A stretch of 64,000 nt of DNA from Vanilla planifolia (taxonomy: Eukaryota > Streptophyta > Magnoliopsida > Asparagales > Orchidaceae): positions 26,402,670-26,466,669 of the forward strand of contig CM043872.1 in NCBI GenBank assembly GCA_023846275.1. Reading direction: 5' to 3'. The notes below the pieces were generated by a model. That model was not told the origin of the DNA and did no database searches. It worked only from the letters and a program-made list of their open reading frames with translations. This document shows, piece after piece, positions 12,301-27,300 of the stretch. The position numbers were made by a program, and so were the translations under genes. Numbering within the stretch: position 1 is the first letter of the stretch; the number at the start of each line of letters is the position of its first letter.

Positions 12301-15300
12301 ATCAATTTATTCATCAATTTATATTTAATTGGTAGCTTATGCCCCCTCAAAAAAGGAAAGATTTTGAATTGTCTTTGCAAAATATCAAGAAGTTATCAAT
12401 CTTCCTTGAATATCATTAATATTAGCCTGACATCTATTCATGCAAATGGATCTTTTAATATATATTCATTTTTACCAATTAATATTGGATGAGATTTGCC
12501 ATATTTTGAAAGATGATATTTTTTGGTATTGAAGAAATATTCTTGATTACTTGGAACATTTGTATAATTTGACTCACCATTCTATATTATATTCAATATT
12601 GAAAATCCTTAAACTAAGCTTCTGATTTTATTCTTTTATTATAACAGCTCCTTTTTTGACATATAAATTTCATACTTAAAGACCATTTATTATTTCTAAA
12701 CTTTCTCACTTTTTGAAAGGCCATTTTAAATGACAACAAAATTATAACCTTAAAAAATTCTCTTAAAGGTTTATTAAAGTTCTCAATAATAATATCAATT
12801 CATTTCTTTTTTGTATTCACTTGAATTCTAACTTAAAAACTTTGAATGGTTCACCTTTATCATCAAATGTTAGAGAATTTAAACATCCAATTAAAGTATT
12901 ACTCTATAATAATCTTTACAAAGCAATTTTTATAACATTTTTATTTTCATAAGAAACATAAGAAGAATTTTTTTTTCAAATTGTTTAACTAAAATGAATC
13001 TTCACATTTTGAATTTTACGATTTCACGTTTATAATTATTTTCGTAAGGATGAATTCTAACCCTTCATCAATATTGAATTCAATAATCTTTTTCTTTTTT
13101 ATGTACTTATTTGCATAGTCAAAAGTCCTACAACATATGTTAGATTTAATACCTTTATTTTGACTTCACCCTAATTTTATGTGTTTTGATTTCATTTACT
13201 TTTTCTTTGTTAGGCAAAAAAGCTTTTATTTCTCCCTTGAACACTTTGCATTAATTCATGCATTTTCTTTCACTTGAAAACTTAATTTGATATTCTTGTA
13301 AAGAGATAATTCGACTTAGAAATAACAACTTTTATTAATTTTTTCCATAAATAACTTTTTCACCAAATATTTTTGAAGATTAGAATTCATTAAAGATCTT
13401 TCAACCCTTTTGCAATCAAATTAGGTAATCCTAAAGATTTCTTTAATTTGGTGGCTACTATTAGAATCAAGAAGGGACATTATTTGGTTATTAAAGCATC
13501 TTCATAACATTGAAAATGAGCTAAAGCAAGACATCTTAAGTTTTGTAAGTCCTCTCACCTGATCAGATATTTAACTAATAAGGTGTTCAAACATAATGAA
13601 GATTAATACGCATGTAGCATCTTCTTTAGCCTCAAGTTAACAAGTTGTAAGGTTATTTCCTACTTAATAATACCAATAATTTCTATTATTTGTATTGTAG
13701 ATATATAATTATCATATTAATCTTTTTAAATTTCAATAAATTCATTAATAATCATATATGCAATTTGCTTATCAGAATCTTTTTTTATGTTTTATTATCG
13801 AAGAATATGTCATCATCCAATCTATGGTTCTTACTATTTGCTCTTCCAAGTAGCCATCAATATTATTCATAAAGTTAACCCCCATCATAGTTGGTTGTGA
13901 GACTATTATCCCTTTACAAAAAATCATATAATGTAGTTGTATTTTTTAAATTAAAAATGATCTATGCAACTTCCAATGACATTTAATTTTATTTAATTAC
14001 ATATTATTCATCACATCTACTTGAGGTTTAAATTGCTTTAGAAGCCTATCTATTGACATAGTTTCAAACAAATCCTCTTCTAAAAATACATTTTGACTTG
14101 AAGGGTTCAATTTTATAATTTTTAGGACATCAATTAGTTTATTTGTTTCTATTAGAGCATCCCAAAATACAAAAGAAGTACCAAGTGGTTTAAGTAAACC
14201 TTCAAATCTAGATAATTCAATATTTGAACTATAGCTTGTGAACTCTTTTACTCTATACAAAATTTTTCTATTCTTTCATAAATTTTTTCCAAATATATAA
14301 TTGTTTTGTTTAATTGTTTTAGTAGTATTATAAGTATTTTTATTGTATTAAGCAATCCCTCTAATTGTATAGAAGCAATAAGAAATATCAAGAAAAAGCA
14401 ATCATATGCCCACAATGGAAAATTTAATTACTCCAATTTTGAATAACACAACTCCATAAAAAATCATATTGTAAATGGTTCATAAACTTCCTCCTAAAGG
14501 TTTAGGTTTCCATTTTTTCTAAGTATTTTTTGATATGAATCAAACAATGATCTTTCAGATATAAAATAAAATACCATCTCTAAATCATTTATTTTTGTCT
14601 TATTCAAATTAGCAAGAACTTTAAAAGATTCTTATTATGAAATACATTATAAACCAAAACTAATCTCAATTTATATAAGGGAAACCTCTCCCTATAAACA
14701 GGATGCATATGTTCTACTTTTAATATTATAATTCCTTCAATAGACTCCAATAAACAAAGAAAGAATCAATCTTCTTGGAAAAACAAAGTTCTTATTAATA
14801 CTAATGCTTACTTCCATATCTTTGTCAAAAAGTTGAATAATTTGGTCAACTTCTTAATTTTGAATAGGTTTTGGATTGACCACATTAGTAACTTTTCAAG
14901 ACTTGGGAAAAATCACTTTATTCCATTTAAAACTTATTTTTTTGCTATTGCAAAGATAAAATATTTGTTTTAATGAGTAGTTCTCACTTGTTAATTCAAT
15001 AATCTCTTACTGTGTGTGTGCATATATATGTGTAATATAGCTTAAACATGTATTTAACATATAAAGCAATAACACTATAATTTATTGTACAAATTATACA
15101 TAAATCATTAAAATTTTGGCTTAATTCACAAGTAGATCTCTTCAATCATCAATACAAAAATTGACTTTTAAATTCAATACAAATAGCATGCAAAGTCTTA
15201 AATCTTATTTGTTCCTAAATAAACTTAACAAAAGTATACTTCCAACCTAGTGGCAAAGCAGAGACAAAAGTCGATGAAAGCCAACAACAACGTACTCATA

Positions 15301-18300
15301 GAATCCATTAAGAATAAAACATTTAAAACATGTGTAGCTAGAGCTGAAGCATCCTATGCATGCAAGTAAGTAAATATCACGAATAATTATATATAGAATA
15401 TGAAACACTTTAAATAAAACATGTAGCATACAACATATATGTGATATTTTAATCCATATTGTAGATGTCACCAACCTAGTCCCTCAAATGGTATATTTCT
15501 TATGCAAATTTCAATTTTACCAAATTAATTGCAACAACAAATAATTTCCAATATTTATGATTTAATAAAATTTACTAAATTTCCAATTTTTTTTAAATTC
15601 TATTAAACACAAACAAAATCCTGACTTTGCTATCCAACGACTTATCTGATGGAATCATCTAATCATTTACTTTGATAGTCTAATTTTTAGTCATGTTATC
15701 CCATCAACTCATGCTAATTCATTATTTTCCGATATCAAATGGATCTAACCGATTGAGTCTTGGTCATCTGTTTGAACTTGCAACAAGAAGTTTGTAAGTA
15801 ACATATAAAAAAAATTCTCAAAGTTTTGAGTCAAATAAATTTTAGCACATAAAATTAATTAAAATCAACAAAAATATCTTTCCTTACTTTCAATAATTCA
15901 CCTTTAAGCTAAACTAAAATCAAAAGTTGTGTTCTAAATCATACCCTTTGAAACTTTCCTTCCCTTAATCCTTTTTTTTTTTTTTTTGCTCATGTTTTCC
16001 TATTTCCAATCTAACAACACTTGCTCACCTAAAGGCTTTGGATCAATATTCCCAAAACGTTCTCCATTAGAGTTTCCCTTCAACTCTTAATATTTTACCG
16101 CAAAACCCCCTTTCCCAAGCTCCACATTTTCTCCATTCATCTCTTGCTTTAGTTTAAAGATTTCAAATTCTTTTCTTTTAATACATAGTCCAAGTCTCCG
16201 ACACCTCGCCACTTTATTCAGCGGGGTAGTTACCATACTACCACGTACCAGAATTAATCATCCCTTGCAACCTCAATTACTCACGAATAAATTTTCTAAA
16301 ACTTATACTTTTAGTGCAGCGCTTATATCCCACGAAACTCTAATGCCAATAAAAAAAATTGTATTGCATTAGTTAATCATGTAAATAAAATTATTTAATT
16401 TTAAGTAAATTTTCAAGACGTGATTATCCCTTTTATAAGATTTAATTATAATCATTTTAGTATGACTTCTTAATTTCTCAAGATAGTTTTTTTTTTGTAC
16501 CTTGTGGTTTACACTTATGCTAAAGTAATCTAATACCTTTTAGAAGCATCTAATTCTACATTTCTTGTTCTGCATATTCAAGATTTTAATCACTAGCTAA
16601 TCGAACAAAAAAATCTTAAATACAATAATACACATTTAATCCTGCATTAAACGATCTAGAACTTGTTGAAGAAGATTATAAAGCCAAGGTTGAGGTACAT
16701 GATCACACATTTGTGTATGATGAACCCCAACCACACCTAGCACAAACTGAAACAACTCAAGTAGCTCCTCCTATGAAAGATACTACCATTGAATAAGGAT
16801 TTACTTCACCCACTCCCAAAGAAAAATGAAGGTATTTTAGTGCTACATGTCCTGATTCTGCACAAACAAAACGACAGAAATCTGGATTTCCAAAATGTTT
16901 TCTCTAATGCCACTTGTCACACAATTAGAACTGAAATTTATTACCTGGTCCAACACTGGGCCACTGACATTGATCTTTTGAAGGAAGCTTCTCAGATTGA
17001 AAAAGAATTCCTTTTCTTTTCCTTGCTTCTTTTCTATCTTGATTTGTTGCTTGGTTTTGCTGAATCAATCATTTAATTTCTAAAAGATTTTGATAACTCT
17101 TAAATTGATTAGAAATAAAAAAAAAAATCTCTAATAGTTTCACGAAGACCCTTTTGAAAAAGTTTGCACCTTTGCTCTTCTGGCTACCATATACAAAGTG
17201 TTTCTTGCAAACATTAAGAGTCTTTTCTCATAATTAGCTAATAATAATCCTCTTTAAACAAAGAAACTCTGTTCATCGTGCATCCTCTCCCAAGAGGACA
17301 TATCATCCTCTAAATGCTATATAAAATTCTTCCCAACATGTATCATTACTCAGCTTATCTCAGAAGTGCAGCTTCTTTCAGCTAAAGTATAAATGATCGC
17401 GTGCCCTTCCTAAAACAACTTTTCAGTCATAACTATATACTATTAAATATTCCCCATTTATTGAAGCCAACCATTGACCTTCATCAGATCTGTGGAAACA
17501 GAAAAATAAAGCATTCACATTTTTTTAAAATTTTCAATTACCTTGTTCATTTATCCACCATAAGTTTGCCCTCCTCATGATACATGAGATGTCAAAAAGG
17601 CTCTTAATTACAATTATATTTAACAAAACCAAACCTGGAGCTTCTCTTCCTCACTATTCTTCTATAAAAATTCCTTCGCCTTTATAGCTTCTTTTTATAC
17701 TATTCTAAAAGAAACAAATTAGACCAATTTGATTCGATTTTTTTTATTCCACCACTAATTTTACATTACACATGCTAAATAGGATCAATTTGCTTTTAAT
17801 TTCACTTGTGAAATTTCACTCCCATTGCATTTGCAACTGAGAATTCTTGTTCCTAAGATACCACAGATCTAAAGTTCATACTTTTCCATTTGAATATAAT
17901 AATTTTATAATATACATTCATGCTTAACAAAACTGCATATAAAATAACTATAATGAGGATGGTTGGTCTACTTGTGCCCTAAGCAATCCAAAATATGAAT
18001 GGATAGCCAATCTTATTTTTAATTTAAAAATTTTACTTAAAATAAAATAAACATTTTCTGGCAAAGAAAATAAATCACAAATAATATATAAAAACATGAT
18101 TACAATCCAAAAGTAAAAAAATTGTCCATTATGCTACCACCATATACATTTAATCCACATTTATAACATAATCATATATTCACATGAACTCTTACCTCTT
18201 ATGATCAGCTACAGTTTGTAACATACCAAAAATTAATAGAATAAAATAAGTGTAAATTTAACAGATAAACTACAATATAAATAAACACATTGTATACAAA

Positions 18301-21300
18301 AACATTCAACATTACACCACATTTTATTAGGCACATCACATAATCATGATAACAATTATTATCGAGTACAAACATATATTAAAACATATCAGTCGTCAAT
18401 AAAAAAACATGCAAAATAAATAACATGCAAACATATTTTTAACATTTCTTTTAAACCTAGTGCAAATCAAGATACTAAGTATGTGAAAATAATTACAATA
18501 ACAAACGCCATGTAAAGCATAATCCACATTTTAAAACATGCCAATAATCAATAATAGAAAATGTAAAATAGATAATGATCTTGACATACTATAACATCCA
18601 AAATATAATAAAATTAAATTTTCGAATAAGCTTGAATTATTTAGAATTTTAAAAATCTTTAAAAGTTTATCTAATTTATTCCAAAAAATCGTATACTACT
18701 TAAAAAAAGATTTACAACAATTTAAAAGAGAGAGATAAACGGTAAAATAATTATAAAAATTATTAAGAACTCAACGATACCAAGTTGGTGGAAATCAGAC
18801 TTGTCTAAACAATAAAACAAAAGATTCAAACTTTATATAATAAAATAATCAACTAAGTTGTAAGAATTAAGGTTTTTTGGGGATTATTAAAAATATTAAA
18901 TAGACTTCGAAAATATAAAAATATACTAGATATAAATTCTATAAAGAAATTCAATATAAAAATTCTTAACACGAAAATGAGATACCATGAACACAACATT
19001 TAAGCCTGAACAACATAAAAAAAAAACATAATAACATGATTACTAAAAATATTTTAGATTTAAAACTTTATCAAAAAATACTAAACTATGTCAAAATACA
19101 AAAATTGGCCAACCAGTATAACCCGTCAAGAGGAATCATAAAAAGTTGGTTGACAAATTTGTAAAAATTTATTTAATAAAAAAAATTTGAAAATTTCACA
19201 ATCATAAAGTTAATAAAAAATATATTTTATTTTATTTTTCTTAAACTTAAAATCCCTAAACATAATAATAAAAGAACCCAATCCGAAAGCGACTCAAAGC
19301 AACAAAAACTACCAGAAGAGGAAGGAATGCAACAGTTAAGAGAAAAGGAAAGGTCAATTAGCCTGTGTGACGAGTTCAACGAGGGATAGCAAGAGTCGTG
19401 GAAGGAGAGGAGACAGTTAAGGGATTCAAGGGGAATTCGATCGATAGATGGGGGAAATTTGGGAAAATTAAGAGAATTCCTTAAGAAAGAGAGGTTGAAG
19501 ATATTCCTAAATGCTACAAATCAAAAAAGAGGAAAGAAAGAGTTAAATTTCATGAAAGACAATTTTGCAAACAAAAGCAATTCTAAAAAGAGACTACTAC
19601 TAAACTGAATTGCAATTTAGTGACCTTGAATTGAGGAATTAAAAAAAATTAAATTTGTGAAAATTTGAGATATGAATGATGAGTGGTTTATTGCTTGCTA
19701 TGAAAGGCTATTTGTTGCTTTTATTATGTTATATGTGCACGAGGCATTAAATTGAAATTAAGGTAGGCAGATTTTATACCACATATGCATTTGATGAATG
19801 TAATGTGAATTGCAATTTAGTGACCTAGAATTGAGGAATTAAAAAAATTAAATTTGTGAAAATTTGAGACATGAATGATGAGTGTTTTATTGCTTGCTGT
19901 GAAAAGCAATTTGTTGCTTTTATTATGTTATACGTGCATAAGGCAAAGAAATGTTTGAGGCATATTATCATTTTGTATCATGTTGTATAAGACAAACACT
20001 TAATGAATAAATAAAGAAAAAAGATTATTTTACTATAAAAAGACAGTTGCTTTTCATAAACGAATTGAAAATTAAAAAACAAAAAAGAGAAAAACCAGAG
20101 TTTGGTAGCAATTATAAGGCTATGATTTCAAAAAAAGAAAAATTTGTTTACCAATAAGAAGTTTCTCATTCTGGAATGTGGCCCGAAGTTGAAGCTTAAG
20201 GACAATTAATAAGGCGTATCTTGTTCTGAAGCACTGTTTAGAGGTAGGCCCATAAGATTTAAAATGCATTAAACCTTGTTCTTGGACTAAACCAAAATGA
20301 AAAAAAAGAAAAAGAATAAAAAAAACAAGTAAAAAGTAAGATAAAAAAATTCAATTTACTTCAAAAAAGAAAAAAAGGGTTAAAATTTTATATTTCTATA
20401 CTTATCTTTTATTTTTCAAGTTATGATATGATCTTGACCCAACAAAAAGTATGATCCCAAAGTTGTATTATTTTATATGAGAATTCTATAATTTTTGCTA
20501 CTGAGTCGATATCCGTCAACTCAACCTATTTTATGACTTAACAATTTCAAGTAATCAAGAAACAACATAAGACTTCAGAAGGGCTTTAAGAGACACAATA
20601 TATTCCACTCCTATGCAATAGATACTTTAGTTTATCATATATTGTTAATAAAAGCTACTACACTAGTTAATCTTATTATGTAACTATAGACATGTACTAG
20701 TTTTATTTTCTACTACAATAGTTATTGTAAGAATATTAACTTTTGAAAGCACCTAATTATTTATTATGTATTTTCAAATGGGTTTCAAATTTAGATCATG
20801 TAATTTGATTTTAAAAAAATGAATTTAAAAGAAAAAGATGATGACATGGCTCAAATGAACGGGCAGATGGTCACCACACATGCATACCATTTCTTTAAAA
20901 ATATATTCTTAATTTTTAGAGTAATCCATACCATGACAACTAGTAACTCAATCATCTAAAGATATATGCATCAATAATCAAATAGAACCAACGATTTAAT
21001 GATTTATCTTAATAATAAAAAAAATGAACCAATCATAAAAAATGCTAAGCCTCAATATCACAAATGGCCCAAACAAATTGTAAGGAAATAAGCAAAGAAA
21101 ATTTTCTATTTCTTTTATTCTTTTTCCATAAATTTATCGATTTGCCAAATTTCTATACTTCCATACTTTTCAAATTTTCCACATCCAATAGAGTATATCT
21201 ATAACTTTTTTATTTATCATTTAACGTAGTTCATTTGTCATACTGATTAAGGGATCTCTTGCAAGTCCTTTCGATAATCGTATGATCCACCTTTGATAAA

Positions 21301-24300
21301 AACTCGAAGAAAGATATTTGTTGTTGTATGAGCTAAGCGGTACACATGCGACGCCACTGTATGCACGAAATAGTGTGCAAACAACTCAATGCGCACATAG
21401 TACCGCGTCCACAATCGCTTGACAAACACAATGTGCAGAAAGCAAGACACATGCAAATAATGCCTCAACAGCAGAGTACAAGACACCCAACACTAACGGA
21501 TGCCTCAACGTGCAGGACATATCGTTGCAAGTGCCACGATCGATACTCCTATGACCGCATGTGTGTCATTCGCCACACACGGATCTTGGGTGCGTGACAA
21601 GCACGCAATCCACACAAGTGCACCAAGGGAGCACATATAGATGCACACCCTTATGCATGCACAAACTCCTTCGATGCCAAGTTGAACCCAAATGCATGTT
21701 AACACAGAGAATAAAAAAATCAATCTTGTTGTCATAAAAAAAATGATTATTATAATAAGATATTATATCTAACACTCTAAAAAGAGAGAAGAGGGGTGAA
21801 ACAAGACATTCACAATTTTTGACAAAACCACTCTCACTCGTTATTTGTCTAGTATTCTTTATCATTCTCACTTTACTTCTACCACTATAACTCTGAAGAT
21901 CTATTGTTGAAAGTTTAAAACAAATCACATCACAAGCAAATCATATATTTTTCATTAATTATTATAAAAAGTTTTCCATATAAAATCTCACAATCATTCA
22001 AATCATGTTGATAAGTACAAAATATAAATAATAACATATAACTCCATGTCATACACCATGCTCATAGAATATAACAAGGGTAAAACTAGAATATATGAAC
22101 ATACAACTTAAGAATCTTATGCAAACTGCAAAGTAAATTCATACCTTTATTTTCACATAAATATCCATTTACCAATATTTATGACTTAACAAAATTAATA
22201 AATTCCTAAAATTCCTTTACCTAAAATTATCTCAAAATTTTCCTTTGTCAACCAAATGATCAACCATCATTTATCATAATAAAATGGTCTAATCCCTTAA
22301 TCGAACCATATGATCAAATATGTTACATAAAATTTTGACAAAGTCATCAAACCACTTATTGGATAATCAATCAAACCATTCAATTAATTGATTGAATTGT
22401 CTTATCAACTCAAGTTATTTACTATTATCCCACATAGAAAGGATCAAAGTGTTTGATCTTTCAAAATCATCCATTCGACCGTATGAATAAAAATTTACAA
22501 ATAGCAAAACTTACAAAAAAAACTTTGCTTTCAATTCCAACAAATTTTTGCACAAAGAATTCAATAAAATTAATTCCCATAACTTTCCTCTACTTTCTTC
22601 ATGTTTTCAGCTAAACTAAACAAAAAAGAATTTTAGGTTTTCTCTAATTGATCACTTTTTCCACTTTTTTACATTTTTCAATGCAACAATAACTCCTCTC
22701 CATTAGACTTCAAATCAATATTCCCAAAAGTTCAAATTTTTTTTATTTTCCTCTTAATCTCTTTAAAGCAAAACTCCACTTCCCAAGCTCCTCTTCTCCA
22801 TTGGCTTAGTTTTGTGATATTTTCTTTTCTTCAATATATAACACAAATCTCATACACCACCCAACCTCAATATGTCAAGAGACTATCAACATGGCAGATG
22901 AGGTAATTAACCATTCCCCACCACCTAAATTAAATGTATGGCCTAAGCAAGACTTGCTTTGATTCTCTTGTCTTAAATTAATGTCTTTCAAGAACTATTT
23001 CTTATATAGGTTGCACAAGAGACCTAATAGCATTACTTGGACTTCTTAAATAAGGGCCTAGTCTCCTTGTTTCTTGTATGTATGTATGCATTTACAAATG
23101 TGTATCTATATGAATGTATACACACACATATATTAAAACTCATGTTCCAAATTCATAGTCACCATCCAAACGAGAACTCTAATTTTACCAAAACAATAAC
23201 CAATTAACTTGTCTCAACAAAGCATTCTTGAAAATACATTTATTTGTGCAATATGAGCAATTTCTAATTTCATCATGAAATTCAACACACACATGATGCC
23301 AAGACCAAAGTTTTCCCACATTTCACCAGTCAATCATATAAATTCAACTATTTAATACAATAAAAATTTTGTACCTTACAAAAATTCTTCGTATTCATCA
23401 ATGGAGGCACTAACGACAATGGAGGAACAATATGGTCAATCTACACACACTGCTATTATTCCACGACCATCTCCACTATTGTTTATTGCCCTCTCTATGA
23501 CCATTGTCATAGCTTCGTAGAAAGTACAATTATGTAACATGAGGGTTTTTAAGGAAAAAAAAAGTTGGGTCTACAAGTATTTGCTAATTATATCTAATTT
23601 ATGGACCAAACTACCTATTTCTAAAAGTCAAGAAACCTACATGAGAATCAAGTCAAATTTTTGGAACTTACATGCAATTTTGCTAGATTATAGTAATGCT
23701 TGATCAATAACACTACCTGATTCTTGGAAGTAGTACACAAATGACCCCAAACCACAATGTGTAGAATCAAGATACCCTACTTGGATTCATAAGAATGATT
23801 ATCAACACAATAGCTTTCTCTTAACACAAGAGTTAGGCCACCCATTTATGATGTGAATTACATCCACCGTTTAAGTGATAATAAAGTGAATTTTGTGTAC
23901 CAAAAGGCCCTCCATAGCTATCACTTTCACATAACATTAAACAGCAAGGTGGACTTAAAAAATTCTCTCACAAACATCATTTTGTGGAAAATAACAAATA
24001 TCCCAGCTCCCATAGAGAGTCAAATGTCTTGAAAACAAAAAAAGTTCACTTAAAAAACACTTCATACAGACAAAACCAGAATAGCGGCAATAAGTACCTG
24101 AATATCACGAATAAGAAGAAGGGTTGCCAGAGACCTCGAGTCCGAATGAACAACCGAATCCTCAACAGACTCATCTGCAAGTATCAAAATCTGTTCTTCT
24201 AAAGTTAGCATTTATTCAACAAAAGAACTAATCAAAAATAGTAAAAGGCATCCTAATGAATGCATGATGCTCCTGCTAATTACAATTTGAAAACAGTAGA

Positions 24301-27300
24301 TATAAATACAACCTTATTCTAGCATCATAAATGGGTTTTATCTCATGATTCAAACTTATGACCTTACTCCTAGGTTCAATCTTTAACCAATTAGAAGCTA
24401 TGTTAAAGCTCATAATTAACCAAAAAGTTGAAAAAGGAATAAAAATTCTAGAAACTCAAGGCTTATTGTTTATGATTTCATGGATATTTCCAAATAAATG
24501 CCATCTTTTTTAACATCAATGATGATCATTAAGTCAACTGTAACTCCATTGAGATTTTTATTATCATGAACACTCATCTCTAGAAAATCAACTCCCAAAG
24601 ATATGAAAATTCCCTTTAAAATTGAAAAAAAAAAGTAATATCATTTTTTCGAAATCTACAGCAAGGCACAAGTTATCCAACGTAACCGGTGCTTTTATGT
24701 TTTTCCACTCCAAAAGTCATTCCTTACCACATCCAACCCAGCAGCCAATTTGAACAGACCATGATTTGATTTTAATTCTACCAAAGTCTCAACCCCCATC
24801 TTTCTTTCAAAAAATACATCCACCCACCTCCCAACAAGCAGAACCAATGCATCCTAACATCCAAAAGAAGTATGTCAAAATGTCTTATCACAGATAAAAG
24901 TAGAACAGTTGCAGTCACAAGGTTGGGGTGGCTATACTGGCCAGTATAGAAAGAATTTAGTAGTCTTTATTGCAATTCTATCATCCTATCCTGTTTGTGG
25001 TTTTACATTTAGTCTCTCCAGACATCTCTAGACAGCTATCAGAGCAGCCAAACTTTCATCCTTCAAGTTATCTCAATAAGCAGCTTAATAACTCTTCAAA
25101 AGAGCTTTCAAATCGCAACAGCTCAGGAGGCGCATGATGCTCTAACCCATTCAGCCAGTATGATTAGTTCATCTAATAGAATCTATACAAGGATTGAAAC
25201 GAAAAATATTTACATGTAGAAGTGAAATTATGAGGCACTCCATTCTTTTAAACAATAAAAACAAGAGAGAAACGTAATATTGAAATTATCTAGAAGGGGA
25301 TGTTGCTGATGAATTCAGAATGGTAAAGCAAGACCCAGTTCAAGCAAAAAAGATGTAACAAAATCAGAAAACCAAGTCAAATAGAGCAATAAAGAATTAT
25401 GAGCAGTTAATCGAGGTACAAAGAAAGGGTAGGAGACGGATAGAGACATTAAACAAGACCTTTATTGTTCACATTCTTAGGAGTCTTGAAGGATGTGGCA
25501 TGAAGAGACGCAAAAAACTTTGCAATCTTCAAAGTTATTAACAATTGAAAACCAAACAACTTTGACTCATTAATTACTAGAAATACTAATGGGAATGGTC
25601 ACCTGTATCAACTGGGAATAAATGATTGATGCAATTTGTTGTTTCATTGGTTTTGCCAGGTTATGCCATGATTAAAGTCAAGAGTTAGGGACAGTCGCAG
25701 CTTTTCCATGAGTTAAATGGGCACTTGAAGTTCATGTAGTTGTTGGTATTAAAAGTATCCTTCGAGATTTGATGTGGGCAAACTCTAACGTGAAAGGTAG
25801 ATGTTCTTGCCCCATATAAAATGTGCAAGATATAAGGGAAGTCATACACCAGTGACAGTCCTTACTAGTCTAAACTTCTGGATCTGTGGTAACTAGTCTG
25901 ATATGCCCAACTTGGAATCACATTTATCTGCCCACTGTTATGTTTTCCTAAAATAGTAGCATCTACTGATATTAAATGAGCATTAGAGATATGGAGACAA
26001 AAGTACTGAATTAAACTTTCTCACAGAATCAAATGTCTCCAAAGGAAGGTTTTCGAGATGTCGACGAATAACAGCATTTCCCTCTTTATGGACAAGCATA
26101 ATGTTTGAGAGTCCAGAAATATCAAGCCCACCATCCGTTAGTTTCCTCTTTCTTTCTATAATTGGAACATCATTGAACATCCACAACTCAGATCCTGGTG
26201 GAAGAAATGCCTCCAACACCTGATCATTTCATATAAAAAACATGAAAATTATAGTGTAACAAAAACTCTGTAGGAAAGAAACGAACACTAAATCTAGGAG
26301 CTGAAATGAAGAAAAATCAGGGACAGAAAACAAAACAAGAAAAAAGTCCAACACTATTTTGCCTTGCAACCCTTCTTCCATAGCCCTCGCCCTTATCCCT
26401 ATAATTAGCCACATCTTGTCCTTTCCCACATGACCCAGCAGTCACCAACTTCAAAATCCTTCCAAACAGTTTACATCTCAGGCTCTCAACACTCCCCCCA
26501 GCAAGTACCCCAGTTCTCATTCTTTTGTTGTCTCTAATGACTAGAAGACCCTTTTAGTAAAAAAAACATTTCTTCAGCCAAAAACCTTCAATTTGTTCAT
26601 TTGAGCACGAAACTATCTCCATCTTTGTTAAACAACTAGCTAAGACTCAGAACCATTGGATGTTTTTCCTTATTAGATACTGTATTGGCAGAAGTCTAGA
26701 TTATACTCATCTTGTGAAAACAGCCAAACATCTTTGAAAACCTTGTGAATCTGTTCAGATTTTCATCCTTCACAAGGGATTTCTTTTCAAGTTCTTTGTA
26801 TAAGAAGACAAGTTTTGCAAGCCAGTGTGCAAGAAATTGGTTGGAGGACTCTTGTTTTTTGTGTGATAATTTCGAAATTGATATGAGTTGTCAATCATAG
26901 CATTGTGATATGAATTGTCAATCACATTTCTTTTCCCATCAGAACCAATCAAAGTTCTTCTAAACAAAACCAATACTCTAAACCACCTAAAGGTTATGGT
27001 TTTCCCATTATAAAGGATTCTATTATGATGGATTCTTTAATTAATTCAAACCATGGGCTCGCTTTTGGAAGTGTTGTGTGAAACTTGATATGAGTTGTGG
27101 TTTTCCCACTTCAATGTCAATTCAAATTGGGGGCAAACTTCTTGAGTTTGTGACAAAATATGTTCCAAATCACTACAAGAGATATCCCTAAAGAGAAAGC
27201 TCAAACTATCAAGAAAGATCTCATTAAACAACCTGACCCAAAGGGTTCAATAAGGTCTACAAGTGGAGATGAAGGTACTCCAGAAACAGGAATCCTCCAA

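Larger units (their letters stand above)
7766..24097 (-). other. POLLUX intron 10 (16.3 kb), repeat-filled
   Basis: Lies between the donor of exon 10 and the acceptor of exon 11. It contains the pararetrovirus relic (about 9.3-14.3 kb), two homologous LTR-like blocks (15.5-16.2 and 22.2-22.8 kb), a 140-bp duplication (19.6-19.95 kb) and a GC-richer patch (21.3-21.7 kb). The rest is AT-rich DNA in which I see no coding sequence. The 126-codon frame at 11108-11488 matches nothing I know. Confidence 0.85.

Noticed and set aside
16660..17076. Possible protein fragment with VHDHTFVYDEPQPHLA
   Set aside because: Open for only about 45 codons in one frame, then stops; no family recognised. May be part of the old LTR element but not supportable as a gene.
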